This document shows, piece after piece, positions 49,079 to 57,598 of a DNA stretch of 64,000 bases (the first letter of the stretch is position 1; each line of letters starts with the position of its first letter). The position numbers and the translations under genes were made by a program. Source of the DNA: Arthrobacter crystallopoietes (GTDB lineage: Bacteria; Actinomycetota; Actinomycetes; Actinomycetales; Micrococcaceae); contig NZ_CP072014.1 in assembly GCF_017603825.1 (NCBI RefSeq), positions 1,798,001-1,862,000 of the forward strand. Reading direction: 5' to 3'. The notes under the pieces are model-generated. The model was not told the origin of the DNA and made no database searches. It was given only the letters and a program-made list of their open reading frames with translations.

Positions 49079-49840
49079 TTACCGGTGGGACGGGGACCAG
49101 CCCAAGGCCCGGGAGATGCCGGCGGCCGCTATCTGCACGGCAGGCAGCGCCATTCTTGGCGTCTTGCCGTCGTTGGGCAGAAGCACGGAGAGCGCGGCAA
49201 TCACCTCACCCTCGGCGTCGCGGACGGGCATGGCGATGCCGGAGACGCCTTCGTCGATCCATCCGTCCATCCGCGCGTAGCCCTGACGCCGGATCTCTGC
49301 GAAGATCCGGCGGAAATCGGCCGTTGTGGACGGCGTGAAGCGGGTGTACTGCGGCACCTCGGCAGCCAAGATCGTTTCCTGCAGTTCACTCGAGCCGAAC
49401 GCCGCCATGACCAAGCCAGGGGAGGCGACCACAGCGGGCAGCCGGCCGGCAACCCTGGTGATGTTGACGACGGCGTCAGGAGCGGACAGTCGTTCAATGT
49501 AGAGAATGTCCGTGCCGTCCATGACGGAGAGCTGGGTGTGCTGGCGGATGGCGTCCTGCAGGTCCTCCATGAAGGGCAGTGCGGTATTTCGCAGGCTCAA
49601 TGTCTTGGACTCGCGCGAGGCCAGCTCCCACAGCCGCACTCCGGTCTGGACTCCGCCGTCGGACTTGTCCAGGAAGCCCACTTCGAGCAACTCGTTGACC
49701 AGACGATAGGTGCTGGCTGCGGGCAGCCCGGTCCGGCGGACAATTTCAGCAGGGGTCAACGTGGACTTGCCTTTGTCGAACGCTTCAAGGACCTTCACGA
49801 TCCGGCTCAGTCCGGTTTCACCCGGCGTGGTTCTCTTCAC
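49079..49840 (-). CDS. IclR-family transcriptional regulator
   Basis: The 253-residue regulator has an N-terminal winged helix (LTPAEIVRRTGLPAASTYRL, VNELLEVGFL) and the IclR effector domain (ILYIERLSAPDAVVNITR, ASPGLVMAAFG, GYARMDGWIDEGVSGIAMPV). IclR proteins sense small organic acids. I take the GTG at 49840 as start; the ribosome site is poor, and upstream frame has no family features. It is convergent with the monooxygenase and divergent from the hydrolase pseudogene, which starts only 34 bp away, so both are plausible targets. Confidence 0.9.
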   Translation of the reverse strand: MKRTTPGETGLSRIVKVLEAFDKGKSTLTPAEIVRRTGLPAASTYRLVNELLEVGFLDKSDGGVQTGVRLWELASRESKTLSLRNTALPFMEDLQDAIRQHTQLSVMDGTDILYIERLSAPDAVVNITRVAGRLPAVVASPGLVMAAFGSSELQETILAAEVPQYTRFTPSTTADFRRIFAEIRRQGYARMDGWIDEGVSGIAMPVRDAEGEVIAALSVLLPNDGKTPRMALPAVQIAAAGISRALGWSPSHR

Positions 49841-49874
49841 AACATCATGGTGGCACAAAGGAGGAAGACGGAAG

Positions 49875-50813
49875 ATGGATAGCAAGCTGCAGGCTCTGCT
49901 GGCCTCGATGCTGGAAGCAGGCCGCCGGCCGGTCAACGATGGAACACCCGAGCAAGCGCGCGCCCAGCTCGCCGCACGGAAGCAGGTTCCGGGCCGTGAA
50001 CTTCACCGGATCTTCGACGACGCCGTCACCACCTCGGGCGGGACGGTTCCGGTCCGCGTCTACCTCTCCGAACCGGATGCAGCCGGCACTCTTGTCTATT
50101 TTCACGGCGGCGGCTGGGTTATGGGCACTTTGGACAGCTTCGACAATGTGGCTCGCGAACTCGCCTTCTACAGCGGAGCCCGCGTGGTCAGTGTGGACTA
50201 CAGCCTGGCCCCGGAAAACCCCTACCCGACGGCCCTGCACGAAGCCATCGATGCCATTGAGTGGACCGCGGAGCAGTTCCCAGATGGACCGCTCGCCGTC
50301 GCCGGGGACAGCGCTGGCGGAAATTTGGCCACGGTGGCAGTGCGGAAGATCCAGCAGCGCAACACCGTGGGCATCTGCGTCCAGTTGTTGATGTATCCAG
50401 TGACCGACAGCGACGCCCACCGGGCGTCCTACTTGGAGGAGCCGCCGGTTCCCACCTTGTTGTCGGGTGGCGAGATGAGCTGGTTCTGAGACCATTACGT
50501 GCCGGACGCTGCGGCACGGCAGGCGGCGAAGGTCTCCCCGTTGCGCGCCGAGTCTCTGGCCGGAATGCCTCCCACCGTCATGATTCTGGCCGGCTACGAT
50601 CCGCTCCGGGATGAGGGCCTAGCCTATGCCCGAAGGCTGGAGGAACACGGCGTGCCCGTCGAGCTAACCATGTTCGAGGGCATGTGCCACGGTTTTGTGG
50701 GGCTGACAGGAGTGATTGAGCAAGCAGGGCAGGCATTGCAGCTGGGCGGTGCGTCCGTTCGAAAGCACGTCCTCAAGGCCGGAGGTATTCCGCAAGCGCC
50801 GATCGTGATCTGA
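49875..50813 (+). pseudogene. HSL-family esterase broken by a Trp-to-TGA nonsense change
   Basis: The frame encodes a hormone-sensitive-lipase-type alpha/beta hydrolase: oxyanion motif YFHGGGWVMG, nucleophile GDSAGG and EPPVPTLLSGGEMSWF. A TGA at 50487-50489 interrupts it exactly where relatives have the second Trp of WFWDHY; the same frame then continues DHYVPDAAARQAA, the Asp in YDPLRDEG and the His in MCHGFVGL to the true stop at 50811. Joined, the parts make a normal 312-residue enzyme. Without read-through, the catalytic Asp and His are lost. It starts after GGAGGAAGACGGAAG. Confidence 0.9.
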
Positions 50814-50824
50814 GTCACGGAATA

Positions 50825-50845
50825 GATTCCCGGTCACCGGGAATC
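50825..50845. terminator. Near-perfect 21-bp palindrome after the esterase pseudogene
   Basis: GATTCCCGGT-C-ACCGGGAATC lies 11 bp past the stop. As RNA it would fold as a compact hairpin, a possible terminator. The rest of the gap to the next gene (50846-50983) shows short G/C-rich pairing stretches but no riboswitch I recognise. Confidence 0.5.
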
Positions 50846-50983
50846 CGGGTGCGGGAGGCGGGCGTGAGCACCCACGCTGGTAGAAGTTCCGCAGAACAGC
50901 AAAGTCCGGCCCTCGTGGCCATCAGTTGGGGCCGCTGATGCAGGTGGTGGCATCCGCGGGTAAGAACAAAATTTGGAGGAAAC

Positions 50984-51964
50984 ATGAGAGTTAAGGCTCT
51001 GAAGAAATGGGCAGGGGTCGGCATGGCGGCCGCATTGGTTGCCGGTCTTGGTGCATGCGGCTCGGACGGTGAAACCGGCACGCCCGCCGCCGGCACTGGT
51101 GACGCACCGGAACAGGCGACTATCGTCGTCGGCACCCAGACCTTCGCCGAGCTGGCACCTTTGCACATGGCCATCGAGCAGGAAATCTTCGAAGACCACG
51201 GTCTGACCGTGGAACTGGCAGACTCCACCGGTGGCGGCGCGGGACTGATCCCGGGCATGGTGGCCGGTGATATCGACGTGGTGTACAGCAACTATGTCTC
51301 CTTGATGCAGGGTGCTGACAAAGGACTGCCGCTGCAGGTCATCCGCGAGAACGACCGTCCCGGCGTGCAGGCGCTGTACGTCACGCCGGAAAGCGGGATC
51401 AAGGAGCCCGCGGACCTGGCCGGCAAGACCATCGCGGTCAACGGCCTGGGCAACATCATGGAGCTGACCTCCCGTGCGGTGCTTGAATCCCACGGCGTTA
51501 CGGACGCCAAATTCGTGGAGATCCCACCGCCCAACATGGAGGCCGCGCTGGCACAGGGCCAGGTGGATGCTGCCTGGCTGGTTGAGCCCTTCGTGACCAT
51601 CGCTACCGGCACCATTGGCGCCACGCCCGTGGTCAGCGCTTTTGAAGGACCTACCGAGAACGTCCCGGTGGCCGGCTGGGCCGTGCGGACGGATTTCGCC
51701 AAGCAGAACCCGAAGACCGTTTCCGCCTTCGTGGACGCGATGGACGAGGCCATGGCCATCGCCGTGGAGGACGAGCAGGCTGTCAAGGACTCCCTGCTGA
51801 CCTTCACCGAGATTCCCGAAGAAGTGGTGGCCAAGCTGAATCCCATCTCCTTCGCCGAGAAGTCAGATTTCAGCAAGCTGGCGGATCTGAACGAGATCAT
51901 GCTGGACCAGGGCCTCATTGAGAAGCCAGTGGACCTTGAGGTGTTTGTCGCCGAAGTCCAGTAG
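50984..51964 (+). CDS. NMT1/SsuA-type ABC substrate-binding lipoprotein, without partner genes
   Basis: The 326-residue lipoprotein has a signal peptide with lipobox LGACG and an NMT1/THI5-like (taurine/nitrate/pyrimidine-precursor) binding fold: TFAELAPLHMAIEQEIF, GLTVELADSTGGGAGL, GLGNIMELTSRAVLESHG and EPFVTIATGT. A GGAGGAAAC site precedes the ATG. No permease or ATPase of this class is adjacent; the neighbours are a pseudogene and a monooxygenase. It must borrow a transporter from elsewhere or serve as a sensor. A hairpin terminator follows. Confidence 0.87.
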   Translation: MRVKALKKWAGVGMAAALVAGLGACGSDGETGTPAAGTGDAPEQATIVVGTQTFAELAPLHMAIEQEIFEDHGLTVELADSTGGGAGLIPGMVAGDIDVVYSNYVSLMQGADKGLPLQVIRENDRPGVQALYVTPESGIKEPADLAGKTIAVNGLGNIMELTSRAVLESHGVTDAKFVEIPPPNMEAALAQGQVDAAWLVEPFVTIATGTIGATPVVSAFEGPTENVPVAGWAVRTDFAKQNPKTVSAFVDAMDEAMAIAVEDEQAVKDSLLTFTEIPEEVVAKLNPISFAEKSDFSKLADLNEIMLDQGLIEKPVDLEVFVAEVQ

Positions 51965-51977
51965 TTTCTTGCGTCGA

Positions 51978-52019
51978 GAAGGGTGCGTTGCCGCTGCGAA
52001 AGGTGGCGGCGCACCCTTC
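51978..52019 (+). terminator. Hairpin terminator after the NMT1-type binding protein
   Basis: A 10-bp stem GAAGGGTGCG / CGCACCCTTC encloses a further short pairing (GCCGC / GCGGC). It starts 14 bp after the stop and comes before the next gene's leader. Confidence 0.8.
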
Positions 52020-52087
52020 CGCTCGGGACAAAATGAAATCAGGACTTGCGATACCGGAAGCAGCCAAACAGTCCGAGGACGCGCACC

Positions 52088-53332
52088 ATGAATCTGTCAC
52101 CTCAGCACGGTAGTACGCCAAGTGGACCGCGCATCGCAGTACTTGGCGGCGGCATCGGCGGACTCGCCGCGGCCGCTTTCCTGTATAGGGCAGGCTTGCA
52201 CGCCACTGTGTTCGAGCAGGCTCCGGCCCTCGGAGCAGTGGGCGCCGGCCTGGTTGTCTCGCCCAACGCAGTGCGCCTGATCCGCAGGCTCGGCCACCTC
52301 GAGTCCTTATTGGAGAAAGCGGTCCCGCTTGAGGTGGGCTGGGAATTCCGTCGCTGGGAAAGCGGCGAGGTCCTCTCAGCTGAGCAGCTCACCGGCCGAT
52401 GCGAGGAGCTCTACGGTGAACGAACCTACGTGGCTCACCGCGTTGATCTGCTGGAGTCCCTCATAGTTGCAGTGCCGGAGGAATGGCTCCGTCTCGGAAA
52501 GCGCTGCATCGGCGTCACGCAGTATTCGGAGGTCGCGGAGCTAAAGTTCGATGACGACACTACCTTCAGCGCCGACGTTGTTATTGGCGCGGACGGCGTG
52601 CACTCGGTGGTCCGCGGCGCAATAGCCGAAGCCGAGCCCGCACAGTACTCGGGCATGTGCGCGTACCGGGCGATCGTACCGGCTGAAGCCGCCCCCGAGT
52701 TCGCCCGCCGCCCCGCACAGACGCTGTGGATTGGGCCAGACCATCACCTAGTGCACTACCCGATCTCCAGCGGCACGGCAGTCAACCTGGTCGCCTTTGC
52801 CCCGGCCGGCGACTTTACTGAGGAATCATGGAGCACCAAAGCAACCATTGAAGAGTTCCTCGATGAATTCGCCGGCTGGGATCCACGGCTGACGGACCTT
52901 ATCAGAGCCGCAGGTATACCCGGGCGCTGGGCGCTGTTGGACCGTGCCCCGTTGACGCAGTGGTCGCATGGCCGGATCACGTTGCTTGGCGATGCCGCCC
53001 ATCCGATGTTCCCATTCTTTGCCCAAGGCGCCGCCCAGGCCATCGACGATGCTGCTGTTCTGGCACAGTGCCTGACATTGGACCCGGATAACCCGGAAAA
53101 TGCGTTGAAAGCCTACGAACAATTGCGCATCGAACGGACCACAAAGGTTCAACAGCTCAGCCACGCCCGTAAGGACATCAACCATCTGCCGGATGGTCCT
53201 GCTCAGCAGGAGCGCGACGCCGCCCTGGCTCAAGGCGATCCACTGGTCAAGAATGCCTGGCTTTACGGCTATGACGCTGAATCATGGGTCAAGGAAGAAC
53301 ATGCCCCGACTGCGGGCCCAGAGCGAGACTGA
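52088..53332 (+). CDS. FAD-dependent aromatic-type monooxygenase
   Basis: The 414-residue class A flavin monooxygenase has the FAD motif AVLGGGIGGLAAAAFLYRAG, the DG motif VVIGADGVHSVVRG and the second FAD motif ITLLGDAAHPMFPFFAQGAA. This pattern resembles salicylate and 6-hydroxynicotinate hydroxylases, which hydroxylate, often with decarboxylation, aromatic or N-heteroaromatic acids. The ATG at 52088 has GAGGACGCGCACC upstream. It stands alone between the binding protein and a decayed VOC gene; VOC-fold ring-cleavage enzymes often follow such monooxygenases, so a pathway may have been lost. Confidence 0.9.
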   Translation: MNLSPQHGSTPSGPRIAVLGGGIGGLAAAAFLYRAGLHATVFEQAPALGAVGAGLVVSPNAVRLIRRLGHLESLLEKAVPLEVGWEFRRWESGEVLSAEQLTGRCEELYGERTYVAHRVDLLESLIVAVPEEWLRLGKRCIGVTQYSEVAELKFDDDTTFSADVVIGADGVHSVVRGAIAEAEPAQYSGMCAYRAIVPAEAAPEFARRPAQTLWIGPDHHLVHYPISSGTAVNLVAFAPAGDFTEESWSTKATIEEFLDEFAGWDPRLTDLIRAAGIPGRWALLDRAPLTQWSHGRITLLGDAAHPMFPFFAQGAAQAIDDAAVLAQCLTLDPDNPENALKAYEQLRIERTTKVQQLSHARKDINHLPDGPAQQERDAALAQGDPLVKNAWLYGYDAESWVKEEHAPTAGPERD

Positions 53333-53365
53333 ACAGGGCGGGATCGGCCTATTAGTTTGCGGTCA

Positions 53366-53580
53366 GGACAGAGCGTTAGGACAACTGGTATCCATCTCGC
53401 TCGATTGCCGGACACCGACCAGCTTGCGACCTTCTGCTGCCGGCTCCTGGGCAATGTAGAAGCGTTCGCCACCCCGGATCGCGGCGTCGTCGCACTCTCT
53501 GGAGCGGGTCCCATGCTCACGTTGATGCGCGTCGACAGCTATGTCCCGCCCTCCTGACCGGAAGGTCCGCAGCACCAGCA
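53366..53580 (+). pseudogene. Second, heavily decayed VOC gene
   Basis: This DNA aligns with the VOC pseudogene at 36362: DTDQLATF, EAFATPDRGVVALSGAGPML and LMRVDSYVPPS. It has lost its start (ATG to AGG), carries two single-base deletions near its 5' end, has a TGA at the very Trp codon that is TAG in the other copy, and ends abruptly at the last base of the conserved CACCAGCAG, where the Cache gene's stop region begins. It is a truncated duplicate. Confidence 0.88.
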
Positions 53581-53582
53581 GG

Positions 53583-54281
53583 TCAGAGCGGCAGCGCAGA
53601 GCTCCAGATCTTGAACCGGTTGCCCACCGGGAACTCACCGGCGTCGTCGTCCTTTACGGCCAGGTCGCCAGCGCCCAGAGCAGGCGAGGTGCAGGCGATG
53701 GTGCGGCCTTCCGTATTCACCAGTGCAGCGTTGGGGCCAATGGTGCGTAGGATCGGTTCGGCTTGGTTCTCCAGCGTTTGCACGGTGATATCGATGCCAA
53801 CGATCCCGGCTATGGGCCCGGCCGCGTCAACCAGAACCGGATGGGTGAAGGTCAGCACGTACTCGTCGGTGCAGAGAAAGTCCACATAAGGCCCGGTGAC
53901 ATGTGGCCGGCCGGTCTGTACCGGAATCCGGAACCACTCGCTCTTCACATACCGGCTCATGGAGTTGGGGCTGAAGTTGGCCAGCGCGTCCACGCGCTCA
54001 AGCTCAGGTCCCTGCCACCAAGCAATGTAGCTGCGGTTTGGTCCCATGAGCCCGGCGTTGGCGATGAAGCCTGCGCCCGCAACCTCGGGCGAATGCTCTT
54101 GGAGCAGGGCTTCGACCGTGGGCCTGACCAGCCTGTCGATAGCTGTGCCGTTCGGCTTGCCGGACAAAGCTTCCAAGCTTCGTCCGAGTTCAGCGGCCCA
54201 TCCTTCGAGTCCGGCTTCTATTCCGGTCACCAGGGTGCTGATCTCCGCGACAGCCTTGTCGATGTTGGAGACGATGGTCAT
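53583..54281 (-). CDS. Soluble Cache-domain protein
   Basis: The 232-residue protein has a PDC/dCache-like ligand domain, with VTGPYVDFLCTDEYVLTFTHP and AGPIAGIVGIDITVQTLE and a C-terminal NTEGRTIACTS. There is no signal peptide or membrane segment, unlike ordinary Cache sensors, which are extracellular; this one must work in the cytoplasm. It begins 2 bp after the GntR gene on the same strand and both are divergent from the Pot-type importer, so it may bind the imported compound and take part in its regulation or chemistry. Function otherwise unknown. Confidence 0.78.
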   Translation of the reverse strand: MTIVSNIDKAVAEISTLVTGIEAGLEGWAAELGRSLEALSGKPNGTAIDRLVRPTVEALLQEHSPEVAGAGFIANAGLMGPNRSYIAWWQGPELERVDALANFSPNSMSRYVKSEWFRIPVQTGRPHVTGPYVDFLCTDEYVLTFTHPVLVDAAGPIAGIVGIDITVQTLENQAEPILRTIGPNAALVNTEGRTIACTSPALGAGDLAVKDDDAGEFPVGNRFKIWSSALPL

Positions 54282-54283
54282 GC

Positions 54284-55021
54284 TTATCTGCCTCTCTCGG
54301 CGAGCAGCCAGTCAGTAAGGGCTGACACCAGGTCTTTGGTCCGCAGTTCTGCCTGTTCGCCGTCATGGATCTCGATGGCTTCGGCCAGCCGTTCCCGCAG
54401 CTTGGCGGACTGTTCCCGGAAGTCCCCGTCGGCGAAGGGCAGCAGCGTCACCGGTCCGTATTCCGCTTGGATCCGCAGCAGCTCCCGGGCAAGCCGGGCG
54501 GAGCGGGCTATGGCCGCTACCTCCAACAGGAATTCGGAATCGGCCAGGCGCCAGGCGAGTGGATCGTCGTCGTTCTCCGGCCGGATGTAGGAGCGTAGCG
54601 ACTCCATGTCGGCAGCATCGGATCGGCGCGCCGCGACGCCGGCGCAAGCCACGGCGATGGCCCGGTAATGCAGACCCAGATCGGCCAACTGTACGCGGGA
54701 GAATTCCCGCAGCCGTTCCAGCGCCCGATCCCGCGAAGGCAATGCGTTGTCGGCGATGAAGCTGCCGCCGCTGCGACCACGCGTGGTCCGGATGACGCCG
54801 CGGGCCCGCAGGTGGGAGAGTGCTTCGCGCGTGGTGACGGCAGAGACACCCAAAGCCGCAGCGAGTTCCGCCTCGTTCGGCAGGCGCTGACCGCTGGCCA
54901 GCAGCCCGGTTTCCACCGCGAGCTCAATCCGGCGGCTCACCTCGTCCACCAGGCCGCCGGATTTGATCGGAGAGAACACGGCAGCGAGGCTTCGTGAGGC
55001 GCCCAGCGGCGACAGCGACAT
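54284..55021 (-). CDS. GntR-family (FCD-type) regulator
   Basis: The 245-residue regulator has a GntR winged helix (RLPNEAELAAALGVSAVTTR, EALSHLRARGVIRTTRGRSG) and an all-helical C-terminal FCD-like domain. The ATG at 55021 is preceded by GGAGG seven bases upstream, so it is preferred to the longer frame from 55129. It is divergent from potA across 202 bp and co-transcribed with the Cache gene, so it likely controls the importer. Its ligand is likely the imported amine or its product. Confidence 0.9.
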   Translation of the reverse strand: MSLSPLGASRSLAAVFSPIKSGGLVDEVSRRIELAVETGLLASGQRLPNEAELAAALGVSAVTTREALSHLRARGVIRTTRGRSGGSFIADNALPSRDRALERLREFSRVQLADLGLHYRAIAVACAGVAARRSDAADMESLRSYIRPENDDDPLAWRLADSEFLLEVAAIARSARLARELLRIQAEYGPVTLLPFADGDFREQSAKLRERLAEAIEIHDGEQAELRTKDLVSALTDWLLAERGR

Positions 55022-55122
55022 CGGTTTCCTCCCGCCATTATTCCTGTGGATCATTCCCCGCCGATCCAACCAGTGCGGGACCGTGCTCTTGGCAAGCGTA
55101 TCGGGAAGTTTGTGCCGGGGTC

Positions 55123-55128
55123 TATACA
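55123..55128 (+). promoter_or_regulatory. Possible -10 box in the GntR/potA control region
   Basis: The 202-bp gap (55022-55223) becomes AT-rich around 55119-55165; TATACA at 55123-55128 is the best -10-like hexamer toward potA. No strong palindrome stands out. A GAGAGG ribosome site lies just before the potA start. Confidence 0.35.
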
Positions 55129-55223
55129 TAAAACCTCTGAAGTAATAGTCTTTAGTTCGATCAAGTTCGCGTGGCTTGAATCACTTTCGCCACGCTCCAT
55201 CGATTTCGAGCGAGAGGTACCTC

Positions 55224-56312
55224 ATGACTGAGACGGTTTTGGCTGGCAGAGCGCAGGAAACCGGCCAGGTTCCGGCCATCCGGTTGCGCGGACTGACCAA
55301 GTCCTTCGGCGAGACCAACGCCGTCGCGGGCGTGGACCTGGACATCCGGCATGGCGAGTTCTTTTCGATGCTTGGGCCGTCGGGCTCCGGCAAGACCACT
55401 GTGTTGCGCCTGATCGCCGGGTTCGAGCTCCCCACCTCCGGGACCATCGAACTGCAAGGGGAGGATATGACCGGCAAGGCTCCCTTCGAACGGGACGTCA
55501 ACACGGTGTTCCAGGACTACGCGCTCTTTCCGCACATGTCCTTGGTGGACAACGTGGCCTACGGGCTGCGCGTGCGGGGAGTGGGCCGGAAGGAACGCCG
55601 GGACCGGGCGGCGCAGGCCCTCGAGCGCGTCCAGCTGGGAGCGTTTGTCAACCGCCGGCCGTCTCAGCTTTCCGGCGGCCAGCGCCAACGCGTCGCACTG
55701 GCCCGCGCCCTGGTGGTGGAGCCCAAGGTGCTGCTGCTGGACGAGCCGCTCGGCGCGTTGGACCTCAAGCTGCGCCAGCAGATGCAGATCGAGCTGAAGG
55801 AGCTGCAGCGTTCCCTCGGCATCACCTTCATCTTTGTCACCCATGACCAGGAAGAGGCACTGACCATGAGTGACCGCATCGGCGTCTTCAACGGCGGCCG
55901 GCTCGAGCAGATCGGTACCGCGCACGATATCTACGAGCGCCCCACGGGGCGGTTCGTGGCGAATTTCGTGGGGACCTCCAATATCTTCGGCCCGGAAACC
56001 GGAAGCCGGCTCTACGGCCGGAACGAGTCCTTCGCTGTCCGCCCCGAGCGGCTGAACCTGGCCTGGGATGAAGCAGCAACCAACGACGGCGGCAGCTCTG
56101 CCCGCAGCGATTCGGCTTTCCTGCCGGGGCTCGTCACGTCCCTGGTCTACGTCGGGCACGCCACCCAAGTGCACGTGCAGCTGGAAGGCGGCCCCGCCGT
56201 CGTTGCTTTGGTGCACAGCGGACTGGACGGCGATCCGGACGCGCTGGTAGGCCGCCGCGTGCAGGTCGGCTGGAACACGCATGACATTGTCTGGCTCCCC
56301 GACAACACCTAA
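55224..56312 (+). CDS. potA: PotA-like ABC transporter ATPase
   Basis: The 362-residue ATPase has Walker A GPSGSGKTT (51-59), Q-loop VFQDYALFPHM, signature LSGGQRQRVALARAL, Walker B LLLDEPLGALD and a C-terminal TOBE-type beta domain (VRPERLNL...), the PotA/spermidine-putrescine arrangement. It drives the two permeases downstream. It is the first gene of a four-gene operon, 44 bp before the binding protein. Confidence 0.93.
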   Translation: MTETVLAGRAQETGQVPAIRLRGLTKSFGETNAVAGVDLDIRHGEFFSMLGPSGSGKTTVLRLIAGFELPTSGTIELQGEDMTGKAPFERDVNTVFQDYALFPHMSLVDNVAYGLRVRGVGRKERRDRAAQALERVQLGAFVNRRPSQLSGGQRQRVALARALVVEPKVLLLDEPLGALDLKLRQQMQIELKELQRSLGITFIFVTHDQEEALTMSDRIGVFNGGRLEQIGTAHDIYERPTGRFVANFVGTSNIFGPETGSRLYGRNESFAVRPERLNLAWDEAATNDGGSSARSDSAFLPGLVTSLVYVGHATQVHVQLEGGPAVVALVHSGLDGDPDALVGRRVQVGWNTHDIVWLPDNT

Positions 56313-56356
56313 ACCAACCGAGAAAACACATCACCCGCACTAGGAAAGGCAACACT

Positions 56357-57553
56357 ATGGCAACCAGGAACAAACCGTACTGGGCAATCAGCGCCGTCGC
56401 GGTGGCGGCGCTTGCCCTCACCTCCTGCGGCACAGCCCAGGGCGGCGGCAGCGGGGAGACCGCTGCTGCCGGCGGCGAGGTCAAAACCGAGATCGGCGCG
56501 AGCGAGGGCAAGCTGTCCATCCTCGCGTGGCCCGGTTACGTGGAGGACGGCAGCAATGATCCGAAGGTGGACTGGGTGACGCCCTTCGAGGAGCAGACCC
56601 AGTGCCAGGTGGAGTTCAAGCCGTTCGGCACCTCGGACGAGGCCGTCACCCTCATGCGCACCGGCCAGTATGACGTCATTTCCGCCTCCGGGGACGCCTC
56701 GCTGCGACTGATCGCCGGCGGCGACGTTGACCCCGTGAACACGGACCTGCTGGAAAACTACAAGGACGTCTACCCGTTCCTGAAAGACAAGGCATGGAAC
56801 ACTGTGGACGGCGTTAACTACGGCATGCCCCACGGCTGGGGCGCCAATCTGCTGATGTACCGCGCGGACAAGGTGGAGCCCGCCCCCACCTCCTGGAGCG
56901 CGGTTTTCGATGACGCGGAGCAGAACTCCGGCAAGGTCACCGCGTATGACTCGCCCATCTACATCGCGGACGCCGCCCTGTACCTGATGAAGCACAATCC
57001 GGAGCTGGGCATCAAGAACCCGTACGCGCTGGACCAGGAACAGCTGGACGCCGCCGTCGAACTGCTGAAGAAGCAGCGCGAGCACGTCGGGGAATACTGG
57101 TCCGACGTGGTCAAGGAAGTGCAGTCCTTCGCCTCCGGCTCCAGCGTGGTCGGCACCACCTGGCAGGTGGGTGCGAACATTGCCAAGGCAGACGGCACAA
57201 AGGTAGAGACAGTCCTGCCGGAGGAAGGCGCTACCGGCTGGTCCGACACCTGGATGGTGGGTTCCCAGTCCAAGAACAAGAACTGCGCCTACATGTGGCT
57301 GGACTACATCGCCAGCCCGGAGGCCAACGCCGCCGTGGCCGAGTACTTCGGTGAGTCCCCGGCCAACCCGAAGGCCTGCGAGTTGACCGAGGACAAGGGC
57401 CACTGCGAGACGTACCACTCGGGCGACGAGGAGTACGCCAGCCAGATCTGGTACTGGACCACGCCGGTGGAGAACTGCGTTGACGGCCGCACGGACGTCA
57501 AGTGCACGGACTACTCGGAGTGGACCAAGGCCTGGACCGAGATCAAGGGCTGA
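56357..57553 (+). CDS. PotD/YdcS-like substrate-binding lipoprotein
   Basis: The 398-residue lipoprotein has a signal peptide and lipobox LTSCG, then a PotD-type binding fold: LSILAWPGYVEDGSNDPKVDW and MPHGWGANLLMYRADKV. The C-terminal part has two Cys pairs (KACELTEDKGHCETYHS and VENCVDGRTDVKC), likely disulfides, like YdcS. Cargo is likely a polyamine, but choline-like or opine substrates are possible. An AGGAAAGG site precedes the ATG. Confidence 0.9.
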   Translation: MATRNKPYWAISAVAVAALALTSCGTAQGGGSGETAAAGGEVKTEIGASEGKLSILAWPGYVEDGSNDPKVDWVTPFEEQTQCQVEFKPFGTSDEAVTLMRTGQYDVISASGDASLRLIAGGDVDPVNTDLLENYKDVYPFLKDKAWNTVDGVNYGMPHGWGANLLMYRADKVEPAPTSWSAVFDDAEQNSGKVTAYDSPIYIADAALYLMKHNPELGIKNPYALDQEQLDAAVELLKKQREHVGEYWSDVVKEVQSFASGSSVVGTTWQVGANIAKADGTKVETVLPEEGATGWSDTWMVGSQSKNKNCAYMWLDYIASPEANAAVAEYFGESPANPKACELTEDKGHCETYHSGDEEYASQIWYWTTPVENCVDGRTDVKCTDYSEWTKAWTEIKG

Positions 57554-57598
57554 CCTGAATCCATGTTGACCAGCAGTGACGTAAGGCGGAGGTAGAGA

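Noticed and set aside
50846-50983. Possible riboswitch (for example TPP) before the NMT1-type binding protein
   Set aside because: The conserved TPP bases (CUGAGA and the ACCYGAUCUGGAUAAU-like block) are absent; the pairing visible here is generic for GC-rich leaders.
36362-53580. Recoding of TGA/TAG as Trp in this genome
   Set aside because: Many clear genes here end in TGA at the correct family length, and TAG and TAA are also used as normal stops. Local nonsense mutation is the simpler reading.
55161-56282. 373-codon minus-strand frame opposite potA
   Set aside because: A shadow of the ATPase gene; no motif, and potA motifs on the plus strand are complete.
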